This document shows, in pieces, positions 1 to 9,569 of a stretch of 35,855 bases of DNA. The translations under genes and the position numbers were made by a program. Each line of letters begins with the position of its first letter. Positions within the stretch are counted from its first letter, which is position 1. The stretch is from Deltaproteobacteria bacterium (GTDB lineage Bacteria > Desulfobacterota > Desulfuromonadia > Desulfuromonadales > JAAYDE01), in the NCBI GenBank assembly GCA_016926265.1, contig JAFGOW010000051.1, positions 1 to 35,855 on the forward strand. Direction: 5' to 3'. The notes below the pieces were generated by a model. It saw nothing but the letters and a program-made list of their open reading frames with translations, was not told the DNA's origin and ran no database searches.

Positions 1-1036
1 CCCGCTCCAGGTTGTAGGAATCCTTGCTGAACTTGCCCCACGGCAGGATCGTGAGCCATTCCAGATAGTTGCGGCTGACGTTGTACTCCGGCGACGAGGA
101 TTCGATGAGCGACAGCTTCTCGATCTCCTCCCGGACGGTCTTCTCCGCCTCTTCGTTGAGCTTGAGCTTTTTGAGGCGCTCCTGGAACTTCTCCACCTCG
201 CTGGCCTTCCCCTCCTTCTCCAGCCCCAGTTCCTTCTTGATCGCCTTGAACTGTTCGCGGAGGAAGAACTCGCGCTGCTGCTGGGAAACCTTCTCCTCGA
301 TCTGCTTGGAGATCTTGCCCTGGAGCCGCGATACCTCCAGCTCCTTCTTGAGCAGCACCAGCACCCGGTCGATGCGCTTGCGGACATCGAAGGTCTCGAG
401 GATCTTCTGCAGCTCCGGTCCTTCCGAGGTGGTCAGGTTGGCGGCGAAATCAGCCAGCTTGCCGGGGTCCTCCATGCTGGAGCGGGTCAGGAAGGTCTTG
501 ATCTCCTCGGAGTAGAGGGGGTTGATCTGCACCAGCTCCTTGAGGGCGGCGATGATGGCCATGGAATAGGCCTTGAGTTCCTGGTTGACCGACAGCTCGG
601 CGGCGAAGTGGTACTTGACCTGGGCGTAGAAGCCTTCGGGGGTCTCGTGGATATCTTCGATGGTAAACCGCTCCAGGCAGTTGAAAAGAAAATTGGCGGT
701 CTCCTCGTCTACCTGGATCATCTTGAGGATGGTTCCGGCCACCCCCACGGAACAGAAGTTGTCGAGGGCATCCTCCGCCTCTGGATTCCGGGCCAGCACC
801 AGGCCGAGGGTTTTGGAAGGGGTGTTGATGGCGCGTTTTAAGGCCGCGATCTTATCCTTGCCGGTGATGGTGATGGGGATCAGCAGATTCGGGAACGCCG
901 GCCGCGGCCGGATCGGGATGACGGGGATGGCGGCCGGCAGCACCTGGGTCGCCACCACCAGACCTCCCTGGGGCGCCTCGGCAGGCTCTTCCGGGGAGAG
1001 CTGCTCGGGATCGAAAATTTTTTTGTCATCGGTCAT
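1..1036 (-). CDS. lon: ATP-dependent protease La (Lon), N-terminal part; gene runs off the left edge
   Basis: Reverse-strand translation starts MTDDKKIFDPEQLSPEEP... and contains PVIPIRPRPAFPNLLIPI, QQQREFFLREQFKAIKKELG and SSPEYNVSRNYLEWLTILPWGKFS, all typical of the Lon N-domain and linker. It is open at position 1, so it is absent from the ORF track. Confidence 0.93.
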   Translation of the reverse strand, partial: MTDDKKIFDPEQLSPEEPAEAPQGGLVVATQVLPAAIPVIPIRPRPAFPNLLIPITITGKDKIAALKRAINTPSKTLGLVLARNPEAEDALDNFCSVGVAGTILKMIQVDEETANFLFNCLERFTIEDIHETPEGFYAQVKYHFAAELSVNQELKAYSMAIIAALKELVQINPLYSEEIKTFLTRSSMEDPGKLADFAANLTTSEGPELQKILETFDVRKRIDRVLVLLKKELEVSRLQGKISKQIEEKVSQQQREFFLREQFKAIKKELGLEKEGKASEVEKFQERLKKLKLNEEAEKTVREEIEKLSLIESSSPEYNVSRNYLEWLTILPWGKFSKDSYNLER

Positions 1037-1143
1037 CGGGGATCTCCTGGCGGCGCCGGCGGCTCCCCCGCCGCAGCGGAGAAAAAACGACGGACCGGTT
1101 TCAATTTTGGGATAGTCGTCAATTGGGGTCGGGAACAAAACCA

Positions 1144-1172
1144 AAACTAATCATCCCCTGAGGGCTTGTCAA
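1144..1172 (-). promoter_or_regulatory. candidate sigma70-type promoter for lon (TTGACA-17-TAGTTT)
   Basis: Reverse strand reads TTGACA (1172-1167), a 17-nt spacer, then TAGTTT (1149-1144), about 110 nt upstream of the lon start. Confidence 0.4.
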
Positions 1173-1201
1173 CCGGTCGCCCCTCGGAAGACGCGGAGCT
1201 C

Positions 1202-2554
1202 TTACACCTGGCTGGTCCACTTCTTCAGCTCCGGCACCGCCTTGAGGGTCTTGTAGACGCCGTGGTTCCAGAAAAAGGAGATGCCGGTGCTGAAGCCGCT
1301 CCGGGTCTTGATGAGGGTTTTGAGCCCCCGCTTCAGGGAGGGGAGGAAGGAGGAGAGTTCCTTGTAGGCTCTGAACAGCTGAAGATAGAGTTCATCCTCC
1401 GTCAGCCGGGCCGGTTCGTAGGTCAGGGTGAACATGTTGTAGGCGTCCCAGTCGTGGGGGTAGTCGGTGAGGCGCAGCCGCCCTTCGTCGGCCAACTGTT
1501 TATAGAGGGCGGTTCCGGGGACCGGGGTCTGGATGCAGAGCTGCACGGCGTCGACCTCGGCCTCTCGGATGAAGTCGAGGGTCCGCTCCACGGCATCCGG
1601 GGAATCGTGGTCCTGACCGAAGATGAAGGAGCCGACGATGGCGATGCCGTGGTCGTGGAGCTTCCGGATCGATTCGAGATAGTAATCGCGGGAATTGAGG
1701 TACTTGAGGTTCACCCTCTTGTTCATGGAGTTGAGGGTGTCGGCGCTGATCGATTCGAGGCCGATCATGAAGAAACGCCCCCCGGAATCGTAGACCGATT
1801 TCAGAAGCTGGTCGTGGTGGGCGATATCGATGGTGGCCTGGGCCGCCCACTCCTTTTTCAGCGGCGCCAGGCCCTCGAAGAGGCGCATCGCCCGGCTCCG
1901 GGAGTCCTCGGTATAGCCGATGATATTGTCGTCCACGAAGAAGAGGTGCCGGTTCCGGATGGTCCGGATCTCCTCCAGCACCCGATCGATGTCCCGGTAG
2001 CGGATGCGGCTGCCGTTGAAGGCTGGCACCGAGCAGAAATGGCAGTTGTGGGGGCAGCCCCGGCTGGTCTGGACGGTATCGACGAAATACTTCCCCTTCA
2101 AAAAACGGCGTTGCAGCGGTTTCATGCCACGGATGTCGGGGCGCTCCGTGACCTGGTAGATCCGCTTCAGCGCCCCCTTTTCGAAATCCTCCAGCACCGT
2201 CCGCCAGATTTCGTCGGCCTCCCCGATGACGATGGCGTCGGCGTGCCGCAGCGCCTCCTCCGGCAAAAAGGAGACATGGACGCCCCCCATCACCACCGGC
2301 ACTCCCCGTTTGCGGAATTCGGCGGCGAAGCGGTAGGCCCGGGAGGCGACGTGGGAGACGCAGGTGATGCCGACCAGATCGACGGCGGCGTCGAAATCGA
2401 CCGGCTGGTAGGCCTCGTCGATGATCTCGACCTGGAAGCGCTCCGGGGTGTTGTTGGCCAGCACCAGCAGCCCCAGCGGCGGCAGCGCCAGCGGGTTGGC
2501 GTTCTTCATGGCGCTGATCTGGTAGACGGGGTTGATCAGCAGGATCTTTTTCAT
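1202..2554 (-). CDS. B12-binding domain radical SAM protein
   Basis: 450 aa. N-terminal KKILLINPVYQ...PPLGLLVLAN and VVMGGVHVSFLPEEAL (B12-binding-like), then TSRGCPHNCHFCSVPAFNG (CX3CX2C radical SAM motif). Confidence 0.9.
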   Translation of the reverse strand: MKKILLINPVYQISAMKNANPLALPPLGLLVLANNTPERFQVEIIDEAYQPVDFDAAVDLVGITCVSHVASRAYRFAAEFRKRGVPVVMGGVHVSFLPEEALRHADAIVIGEADEIWRTVLEDFEKGALKRIYQVTERPDIRGMKPLQRRFLKGKYFVDTVQTSRGCPHNCHFCSVPAFNGSRIRYRDIDRVLEEIRTIRNRHLFFVDDNIIGYTEDSRSRAMRLFEGLAPLKKEWAAQATIDIAHHDQLLKSVYDSGGRFFMIGLESISADTLNSMNKRVNLKYLNSRDYYLESIRKLHDHGIAIVGSFIFGQDHDSPDAVERTLDFIREAEVDAVQLCIQTPVPGTALYKQLADEGRLRLTDYPHDWDAYNMFTLTYEPARLTEDELYLQLFRAYKELSSFLPSLKRGLKTLIKTRSGFSTGISFFWNHGVYKTLKAVPELKKWTSQV

Positions 2555-2747
2555 GGCGTTGTTTTCCTTTGGGTTTCAAGGACGGGGCGCCGGGGCCGCC
2601 GCTGTCGGGGAAAAAGGGGCGGCGGGGGGTGCGCCATGCCGCCATGCTAGAGGATCGAGGCGGCAGCGGGCAAGGGGAAACCGCCAAGGAATCGAGCCAC
2701 TCCCGGCAATACTGAACAGACCTTATCCGCAAACGGTGGCCGCCGGG

Positions 2748-3539
2748 TCAGTTCCGCAGCCGGTAGCCGGTGGCGATGAGGAGGGCGGCCCAGAGGAAGA
2801 GGCCGCCGGCCATGGCGGCGGAAATCCCGAAGGAGAGCCAGAAGGGGTTGTCGCCGCTGCCGAGCAGTGCGAAGCGGAAGCCGTCGATGAGGTAGAAGAG
2901 CGGGTTGCAGCGGGAGAGCCCTTCCCAGAAAGGGGGCAGGATCGAGACCGGGTAGAAGACCCCGCCGAAATAGATCAGGGGCAGCAGCAGGAAGTTGGTG
3001 AACATGCTGAGGGCGTCGAAGGTGTTGGCATGGATGGCGGCGATGAGGCCGAACTGGGCGAAAAGAAAGCTGGAGAGCAGCGCCATCACCAGGCCGAGGC
3101 CGGGGTACACCCAGGGCAGCGGCGCGAAACCGAGCGCGATCAGGGTAATGACGGCGCCAACCAGCATCCCTCGGAGCATGGCGGCGAGGGTGTAGGCCAG
3201 AATCAGTTGCGGCGCGGTGATGGGGGCCACCAGCAGATCGACGATGTTTCCCAGGTAGCGGGACATGAACAGCGAGGTGGAGGTGTTGGCGAAGGAGTTG
3301 TTGATGATCCCCATCAGGATCAGGCCGGGGATCACGAACTGGGCGTAGCTGAACCCCTCCAGGACCGAGATCCGCTGGCCGAGGGTGGCGCCGAACACGA
3401 ACAGGTAGAGGGAAGCGGTGATGACCGGAGCCAGCAGCGTCTGGAAGGAGACCCGCAGGAACCGCAGGACTTCCCTTTTGAGGAGGGTGAGGAAGGGAAG
3501 CCAGGGCTGGAACGGCGGCAGCGGCAGGGGGCCGGTCAT
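2748..3539 (-). CDS. ABC-2 type transporter permease, YadH-like
   Basis: 263 aa hydrophobic protein. It resembles E. coli YadH from memory (FSYAQFVIPGLILMGIINNSFAN; GGVFYPVSILPPFWEGLSRCNPLFYLIDGFR). Its start overlaps the end of the ATPase gene. Confidence 0.88.
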   Translation of the reverse strand: MTGPLPLPPFQPWLPFLTLLKREVLRFLRVSFQTLLAPVITASLYLFVFGATLGQRISVLEGFSYAQFVIPGLILMGIINNSFANTSTSLFMSRYLGNIVDLLVAPITAPQLILAYTLAAMLRGMLVGAVITLIALGFAPLPWVYPGLGLVMALLSSFLFAQFGLIAAIHANTFDALSMFTNFLLLPLIYFGGVFYPVSILPPFWEGLSRCNPLFYLIDGFRFALLGSGDNPFWLSFGISAAMAGGLFLWAALLIATGYRLRN

Positions 3540-4486
3540 GGCTCTGCCGCCGGGTGGTGATTCCCGTTGCCGGTGAGCTGCAGGAAAACCTCCTCCAGGT
3601 CAGGCTTGCGCATGTCGAGATCGGCGATATGGAGTCCGCCGAGAGCGAGGCGGCGGAGCCGTTCGCCGACGGCGCCGGGGCCGGCGACGGCAAAGGTGAG
3701 GTGATCCGGGTCCCAGGAGAGCAGGGAGCGGTCTTCCGCCAGCGCTGCCGGCAGCGTGGCGAGGGGCTGCGCCAGGGTCACGATGAGGCGCCGCCCCCCC
3801 AGCCGGTTCAGCAGCGTTTCCTTCCCCTCCAGGGCGACCAGCCGTCCCCGGTTCATGATGGCGATCCGTCCGCACATCTTCTCGGCCTCTTCCAGATAAT
3901 GGGTGGTGAGGAGCACCGTGGTCCCCTGGCCATTGATCTCCCGCACGAATTCCCACAGCGAGCGGCGCAGCTCGATATCGACCCCGGCCGTCGGCTCGTC
4001 CAGGATCAGCAGCCGGGGCTTGTGGATCATCGCCTTGGCGATCATGAAGCGCCGCTTCATCCCCCCCGACAGTTCCCGCAGCGGTTTGGCGAGATGGGGG
4101 CCGAGCCCGAGCCGTTCGATCAGGGTGGCGCGCCAGCCGGGGTCGTCGGGCAGGCCGTAATAGCCGACATGGATGCGGATCGCCTGCCGGACCGTGAAGA
4201 AGTGGTCGATGACGATCTCCTGGTGCATGACCCCGACCAGCCGCCGGGCGATCAAAGCCTGGCGGCGGTTGTCGTAGCCGAAGACGGAGACCGAGCCCGT
4301 TTGGGGGCGGGTGACGCCGGTGATCATGTTGATGGTGGTGCTTTTGCCGGCGCCGTTGGGGCCGAGCAGCCCGAAGATCTCCCCCGGCGCGATCTCCAGC
4401 GAGAGATCGTCCACGGCGGCGGTGGCGCCGAATCGTTTGCCGAGATGATCGATTTTAAGGGCCGCGGCGGTCATGGTGAAGGGCAT
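3536..4486 (-). CDS. ABC transporter ATP-binding protein, YadG-like
   Basis: Walker A GPNGAGKST, signature LSGGMKRR, Walker B LLILDEPTAGVDIELRRS. Start chosen at MPFTMTAAALKIDHLG (4486) inside the long ORF 3536-6082; 4474 is an alternative start. Confidence 0.9.
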   Translation of the reverse strand: MPFTMTAAALKIDHLGKRFGATAAVDDLSLEIAPGEIFGLLGPNGAGKSTTINMITGVTRPQTGSVSVFGYDNRRQALIARRLVGVMHQEIVIDHFFTVRQAIRIHVGYYGLPDDPGWRATLIERLGLGPHLAKPLRELSGGMKRRFMIAKAMIHKPRLLILDEPTAGVDIELRRSLWEFVREINGQGTTVLLTTHYLEEAEKMCGRIAIMNRGRLVALEGKETLLNRLGGRRLIVTLAQPLATLPAALAEDRSLLSWDPDHLTFAVAGPGAVGERLRRLALGGLHIADLDMRKPDLEEVFLQLTGNGNHHPAAEP

Positions 4487-4539
4487 CAATGGGTTGTCCT
4501 GGGGGGCCGGCGGGAGGGCGGCGCCCGATTGCGGTGCGT

Positions 4540-6012
4540 TCAGCGCAGGAATTTGGTGACCATCAGAACCACGCTGACGCCGATGAAGAGCAGGCAGCTC
4601 CCCCAAGAAAAGAAGGTCGCGAAGGGAGAGGGGTACCATTCCCGATTGTTTTTGGGGATGATGGCAAAGCAGTAGTACAGATTCAGAAAGAAAATCACCG
4701 GCGCGATGACCACGGCCAGCAACGAGGCGGTCAGGACCAGGGCGGTCGGCTTGGGGCCGCCGAAAATGATGATGACCGAGGTGGTCAGGGAGAACAGCAT
4801 GGTCAGGCGGTAGATGTTGTATTCCGAATACCAGATGCGGCGCTTGGCCGGGGTCAGATTGGCCGAGGCGATGCCGGGCAGTTCCGCGGTTTTCCGGAAC
4901 AGGTTCCGGCAGCAGGCTCCCACCACCCGCGGCCAGCCGTCGAAGTAGTTGAAGGCGGTGGAGAAGGCGGCGGCGAAGGCGCCCAGCAGCAGCACGATCA
5001 TCATCCAGGGGCCGACGGAGAAGATCTGGGGGTAGTCGGCTCCGTTGCCCGCACCGGGGAAGATCCAGATGGCGGCGATCAGCAGAAAGATGCAGGCGGA
5101 CAGAAAGGAGACGATCTGCCCCGCCCGGTAGTCGTAGAGGCTGGTTTTCATCCAGCGCCGGCAATAGTCGGCGGCGTGGGGGGGGAGCCGTTCCAGGTTG
5201 ACGGCCAAGTCCTCCTTGGCGGGGGCGAAGGGGTCGAAACGGGGCGCCAGGTGGAGGTTTTCCAGCAGCGGGCGGATGCCGGCCACCCCTCCTTTTTTGG
5301 CCCGCACCCATTCGGAAGCCTGCAGGGAGACGTCCATCCCCGTTGGAAGCAGCCCCAGGAAAGCGCCGATGATGATCCAGGATCCTTCCGGGGTGGCCGG
5401 GATGGCGAAATGACGGAAGGCCGCGAGCGGCGCCGGCTCCACCAGGTAGATCATGAGCTGGGAGACGATCAGGAGCACCGCCAGCCACTTGCAGGTCGCT
5501 TCCACCGCCAGGTAGCCGCCCCGCAGGATGATGATGACGGACAGCAGGGCCAGCAGCAAGGCGTAGACACCCATCGACAGCGGCAGTTCGAAGTAGATGG
5601 TGAAGATATAGTAACTTACCGCGGCGGCGGCGATGAGACGGCCGGCCTGGCCGATGCAGCACTGGATCAGGGTGGTCGCCAGCAGGTACCAGAGCGGCCA
5701 TTTCATCCAGGCGGTGGCGTAGGCCTCCATGATGCTTTTCCCGGTGGCGTTGGTGAAGCGGATCGCCATTTCGTAGCCGTAGTATTTGAGGATGTAGGCG
5801 ACCGGGATGACCCACAGCAGTTCGTAGCCGAAGCGCCCCCCGGCGGTGGGGGCGGTGATGATGTGACTGGTGCCGATGCCGGTCATCATGAGGATGATGC
5901 CGGGACCGAAATTCCGCAGCAGGCCGCCGAAGGTCATGCTCGGCAGTTCGAGTGCCTCCAGCGCGGCGAACCCGTCGCCTTTGCTGCTCTCCTTTTTTTC
6001 TCTGGATGACAT
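4540..6012 (-). CDS. Nramp-like (divalent metal transporter family) membrane protein, non-canonical metal-site motifs
   Basis: 490 aa, about 11 hydrophobic segments. FGPGIILMMTGIGTSHIITAPTAGGRFGYELLWVI aligns with the MntH TM1 region, and NATGKSIMEAY with its ATGKNLAE. Confidence 0.82.
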   Translation of the reverse strand: MSSREKKESSKGDGFAALEALELPSMTFGGLLRNFGPGIILMMTGIGTSHIITAPTAGGRFGYELLWVIPVAYILKYYGYEMAIRFTNATGKSIMEAYATAWMKWPLWYLLATTLIQCCIGQAGRLIAAAAVSYYIFTIYFELPLSMGVYALLLALLSVIIILRGGYLAVEATCKWLAVLLIVSQLMIYLVEPAPLAAFRHFAIPATPEGSWIIIGAFLGLLPTGMDVSLQASEWVRAKKGGVAGIRPLLENLHLAPRFDPFAPAKEDLAVNLERLPPHAADYCRRWMKTSLYDYRAGQIVSFLSACIFLLIAAIWIFPGAGNGADYPQIFSVGPWMMIVLLLGAFAAAFSTAFNYFDGWPRVVGACCRNLFRKTAELPGIASANLTPAKRRIWYSEYNIYRLTMLFSLTTSVIIIFGGPKPTALVLTASLLAVVIAPVIFFLNLYYCFAIIPKNNREWYPSPFATFFSWGSCLLFIGVSVVLMVTKFLR

Positions 6013-6174
6013 GGTTCTCCTGACGGACCGTTGGAAAACCGGGCCTTGGGCCCGCGGGCGGGGTGGCTACCGGTTTCAGCACCGGCCTCGCCCTTCAAAT
6101 GCCGTGCGCCAGGGGCCAGGGAGCCGGTTGTCGCCTCCCGCGCCCTGGGTTAAGCCGGCCGGGGGCTTTGGCCT

Positions 6175-6202
6175 TTGAATTCCCTTTCCATTTCCCTATA
6201 AT
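6175..6202 (+). promoter_or_regulatory. sigma70-type promoter (TTGAAT-16-TATAAT) upstream of the helicase gene
   Basis: TTGAAT at 6175-6180, 16-nt spacer, perfect TATAAT at 6197-6202, about 30 nt before the ATG at 6232. Confidence 0.6.
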
Positions 6203-6231
6203 ACCAATTTTTTAAAGGGAATCGGGGTTTC

Positions 6232-8760
6232 ATGAACGAGGTTTTTTCGGAGTCGGCCCGCGATGGGATCCGGGCGGCGATCGCCGCGGCGCAGGGGAAC
6301 GAGGTCTTTCTGATCGGGGAGACGGAGGCCTCGCCGCGGGTGGAGCGGGTGGTGGTGGCGGCGCGCGGTTCCCGGGAGGCGGTGCCGGCGGTGACCTCCC
6401 GTTGCTCCTTTGGGGATGTGGTTATCCACAACCACCCTTCCGGCGATCTGCGGCCGTCGGCGCCGGACCTGGAGATTGCCGGACGCCTGGCCGGCCTCGG
6501 GGTGGCCTTCTACATTGTGGATAACCCTGTGGAAAATGTGTACAAGGTGGTGGAGCCCTTCCCCCCCCGCCGCACCCTTCCCATCGACTTCGCCGATCTG
6601 GAGCATATTTTGGCCCCCCACGGCCGCATGGCCGCCGTGCTGCCCAGTTTCGAGGAGCGGCCGGAACAGTTGCGAATGGCCTTTCTGGTGGCGGAGGCCT
6701 TCAATCAGGACAAGCTGGCGCTGGTGGAGGCGGGGACCGGGACCGGCAAGAGCCTCGCCTATCTGGCGCCGGCCATTCTCTGGGCGGCGGCCAACGGGGA
6801 GCGGGTCATCGTTTCCACCAACACCATCAATCTTCAGGAGCAGCTGCTCGGCAAGGACCTCCCCTTGCTGCGGCGCGCCACCGGCCGGTCCTTCAAAACC
6901 GCGCTGATCAAGGGACGCAGCCAGTATCTGTGCCGGCGCCGGCTGGAGGGGGCCCGTCAGGAGCCGGGCCTGTTCGAGGACCGCCAGCAGCAGGAATTGG
7001 CCCAGATCTGGGACTGGAGTCTGGAGACGGAAGAGGGGTCCCGCAGCGGGCTCCCCTTCGTTCCCAGCGATCCGGTCTGGGAGGAGGTCTGCTGCGAGGC
7101 CGATCAGTGCCTGCGGGTCCGCTGCCCGCATTTCGGCGCCTGTTTTTTCCACCGGGCGCGACGCCAGGCGGCCCAGGCCGACCTGCTGGTGGCCAACCAC
7201 GCGCTGGTGCTGACCGATCTTGCGATCCGGACCCAGACCGGCAACTTCTCCGCGGCGGCCATTCTCCCCCCCTGCGACCGCCTGATCCTGGACGAGGCCC
7301 ACCACCTGGAAGATGTGGCGACCCGGTTCTTTTCCATGGAGGTGACCCGGTTCTCCTTTGCCCGCCCTCTCCATCGGCTGCGCCACCCGAGGAAAACCGA
7401 CAAAGGTTTCCTCGCCCAGCTGCTGGTCAAGCTCGCGACTCTGCTGCCGGCCCATGAAAACGTCCTCTATGCCCGCCTGTTCGAAAAGGTTCAGGAGCTG
7501 GGGGCCGGCTGCCAGGAGTTGTACGGTCTGGCCGTCACCGAGCTGGAGGGGATTGCCGAAACGCTGCGGGCCTTTTCGGATCGCCGCGGCGGGGAGCCGG
7601 GAGAGCTCCGCTTCCGGATCACCGAGACCTTTGCCGCTTCCGACAGTTGGGAAACGATCCGGGGCCGGGTGGAAGGGCTGGCCGGGGAGACCCGTGCCCT
7701 GGTGAAAGGGGTGCGGGAGCTGCTCACCGAATGCGAGGCTCTGGAAGAGGGGTTTCAGGAGCAGCTGCTGGCGGCGATGACCGATATCGGGGCGGCCGCC
7801 GGACGGCTGGAGCGGCTGGCGGAGGCGCTGCGGGGGTTTGTGCTGCGGGAGGCGTCTCTCTGTGCCTGGATCGAGGTGGCGGAAGGGCGCATCGGCCGCG
7901 GCCGGGGGACCATCTGCCGGCTCTGCTCGGCGCCGCTGGAGGTCGCCACCCTGCTCCGCGAAGCCCTTTTTGACCGTCACCGGACCGTGATCATGACCAG
8001 CGCCACGCTGGCCGTGGGCTCTTCCTTCCGCTATCTCAAGGAGCGGGTTGGGCTCGATGCCGTCGAAACGGGTCGGCTGCTGGAGCTGCGGCTCCCCTCC
8101 CCTTTCGACTTTCAGCGCCAGGCCCTGGTGGCGGTGCCGCGGGATCTCCCCGAACCGGGCAGCGACGGCTACCCCCGCATGGTGAGGGATCTGTGCGAAC
8201 GGGCGATCATCGCCGCCGACGGCCGGACCTTCGTGCTCTTCACCGCCTATTCGCTGCTGAAAACGGTGTTCGCCGAAACCGCGCCGGTACTCGGCGCCCG
8301 CGGCTACCACTGCCTGCGCCAGGGGGATGACGATCGCCACCGGCTGCTGAAAAGCTTCACCGAGGATTCCACCAGCGTCCTGTTCGCCACCGACTCTTTC
8401 TGGGAGGGGGTGGACGTGCCGGGGCGTTCCCTGGAGCAGATCATCATCACCCGGCTGCCGTTTAGGGTGCCGACCGATCCGGTTCTGGAGGCGCGGGCCG
8501 AGGCTCTGGAACAGGCCGGCGGCGATCCGTTCCGGGAATACACGGTGCCGCAGGCGGTGATCCGCTTCAAGCAGGGCTTCGGGCGCCTGATCCGCAGCCG
8601 GACCGACCGCGGGGTGGTGCTGATCCTCGACAGCCGGGTGGTGAACAAGAACTACGGGCGGATTTTTCTCGACTCGCTGCCGGGACCCTGCCTGGTCAGC
8701 GGCGGCGTGGAGGAGGTGTTCGCCGCCGTGGAGCGTTTTTTCGCGGCGTCGAAGGATTGA
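6232..8760 (+). CDS. DinG/XPD-family ATP-dependent DNA helicase with N-terminal JAMM/RadC-like domain
   Basis: 842 aa. N-terminal VVIHNHPSGDLRPSAPDLEIA (HxHx7SxxD). Helicase motifs EAGTGTGKSLAYLAP, LILDEAHHLED, VIMTSATL, FWEGVDVPG, QGFGRLIRS. Fe-S-type cysteines in CCEADQCLRVRCPHFGAC. Confidence 0.9.
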   Translation: MNEVFSESARDGIRAAIAAAQGNEVFLIGETEASPRVERVVVAARGSREAVPAVTSRCSFGDVVIHNHPSGDLRPSAPDLEIAGRLAGLGVAFYIVDNPVENVYKVVEPFPPRRTLPIDFADLEHILAPHGRMAAVLPSFEERPEQLRMAFLVAEAFNQDKLALVEAGTGTGKSLAYLAPAILWAAANGERVIVSTNTINLQEQLLGKDLPLLRRATGRSFKTALIKGRSQYLCRRRLEGARQEPGLFEDRQQQELAQIWDWSLETEEGSRSGLPFVPSDPVWEEVCCEADQCLRVRCPHFGACFFHRARRQAAQADLLVANHALVLTDLAIRTQTGNFSAAAILPPCDRLILDEAHHLEDVATRFFSMEVTRFSFARPLHRLRHPRKTDKGFLAQLLVKLATLLPAHENVLYARLFEKVQELGAGCQELYGLAVTELEGIAETLRAFSDRRGGEPGELRFRITETFAASDSWETIRGRVEGLAGETRALVKGVRELLTECEALEEGFQEQLLAAMTDIGAAAGRLERLAEALRGFVLREASLCAWIEVAEGRIGRGRGTICRLCSAPLEVATLLREALFDRHRTVIMTSATLAVGSSFRYLKERVGLDAVETGRLLELRLPSPFDFQRQALVAVPRDLPEPGSDGYPRMVRDLCERAIIAADGRTFVLFTAYSLLKTVFAETAPVLGARGYHCLRQGDDDRHRLLKSFTEDSTSVLFATDSFWEGVDVPGRSLEQIIITRLPFRVPTDPVLEARAEALEQAGGDPFREYTVPQAVIRFKQGFGRLIRSRTDRGVVLILDSRVVNKNYGRIFLDSLPGPCLVSGGVEEVFAAVERFFAASKD

Positions 8761-8780
8761 CCGGAAAGGAAGCGGCAGGA

Positions 8781-9569
8781 TCAGGCCGCGAACAGACGCT
8801 CGCCGTTGGTCAGCAGCTCCGCCACTTCGGCATCGGAGAGCCGGAGCCGGATCTGCAGCAGCTTCATCTCGGCCAGGGGGTCGAAGAGCGGGTAGTCGCT
8901 GCCGAACAGGATCCGCTCGCGGGGGTGGTGGGCGAAGATGTCGAACAGCAGCCGGGAGGGGATGGCGTTGAGGGAGCTGGAGGTGTCAAGATAGAGGTCG
9001 CGGCCGGCCAGGTATTCGACCACGAAAGACCAGTGCTGGAAGCCGCCGAAATGGGGCGCGATGACTTTCAGCCTGGGGAAGCGGTCGAGCTGGGCCGCCA
9101 GCTTCTGGGGGCTGGAGGGGTTGAGTTCCGGCGGCAGCCGGTCGCCGATGTGGATCATCAGGTAAAAGCGCTCGCCGATCGCTTCCAGGATCGGATCGAG
9201 GCGCGGGTCGTCCAGCGCAAAACCCTGAAAATCGGGATGGAGCTTGATCCCCTTGATTCCCGCCGCCGCCAGGCGCTCCAGCTCCCGTTCCCACTCCGGG
9301 AAATCGGGGTGGAAGGTGCCGAAAGGGATCAGGCGGGGACAGGTTTCCTGGACCTGAAGCGCCCAGTTGTTGGCGGGGATGACCTGTTCCCGTTTGGTGG
9401 CCGCGCAATGCATCACGGCGCGGTCGATGCCGGCCCGATCGAGCCGCGGCAGCAGATCCTCCAGCAGGCCGTTGCCGACCGGGGCGATGCGGTAGTGTTC
9501 TTCCAGTTGGCGGACCACCTTGTCGGCGATCTTGGGGTGAAAGGCGTGGGTATGGATGTCGATGGCCAT
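8781..9569 (-). CDS. amidohydrolase family (amidohydrolase_2-like) metal-dependent hydrolase
   Basis: 262 aa starting MAIDIHTHAFHPK (HxH metal motif), with KLHPDFQGF, APHFGGFQHWSF and ILFGSDYPLFDP. Confidence 0.88.
   Translation of the reverse strand: MAIDIHTHAFHPKIADKVVRQLEEHYRIAPVGNGLLEDLLPRLDRAGIDRAVMHCAATKREQVIPANNWALQVQETCPRLIPFGTFHPDFPEWERELERLAAAGIKGIKLHPDFQGFALDDPRLDPILEAIGERFYLMIHIGDRLPPELNPSSPQKLAAQLDRFPRLKVIAPHFGGFQHWSFVVEYLAGRDLYLDTSSSLNAIPSRLLFDIFAHHPRERILFGSDYPLFDPLAEMKLLQIRLRLSDAEVAELLTNGERLFAA

Noticed and set aside
1166-2650. 494-aa + strand ORF opposite the radical SAM gene
   Set aside because: Antisense to a convincing CDS (1202..2554 -). Composition (H/D/G/V-rich, low complexity) is typical of high-GC shadow frames.
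4489-6009. 506-aa + strand ORF opposite the Nramp gene
   Set aside because: Shadow ORF of the codon-biased antisense gene; G/Q/D/H-rich with no recognisable domain.
3536-6082. 848-aa - strand ORF apparently fusing Nramp-region sequence to the ABC ATPase
   Set aside because: Only the C-terminal ~317 aa is real ABC ATPase. The upstream part is an out-of-frame read (R/H/P-rich) through the Nramp gene at 4540..6012.
6196-8340. 714-aa - strand ORF opposite the helicase
   Set aside because: Antisense shadow of the DinG-like CDS, which has clear helicase motifs.
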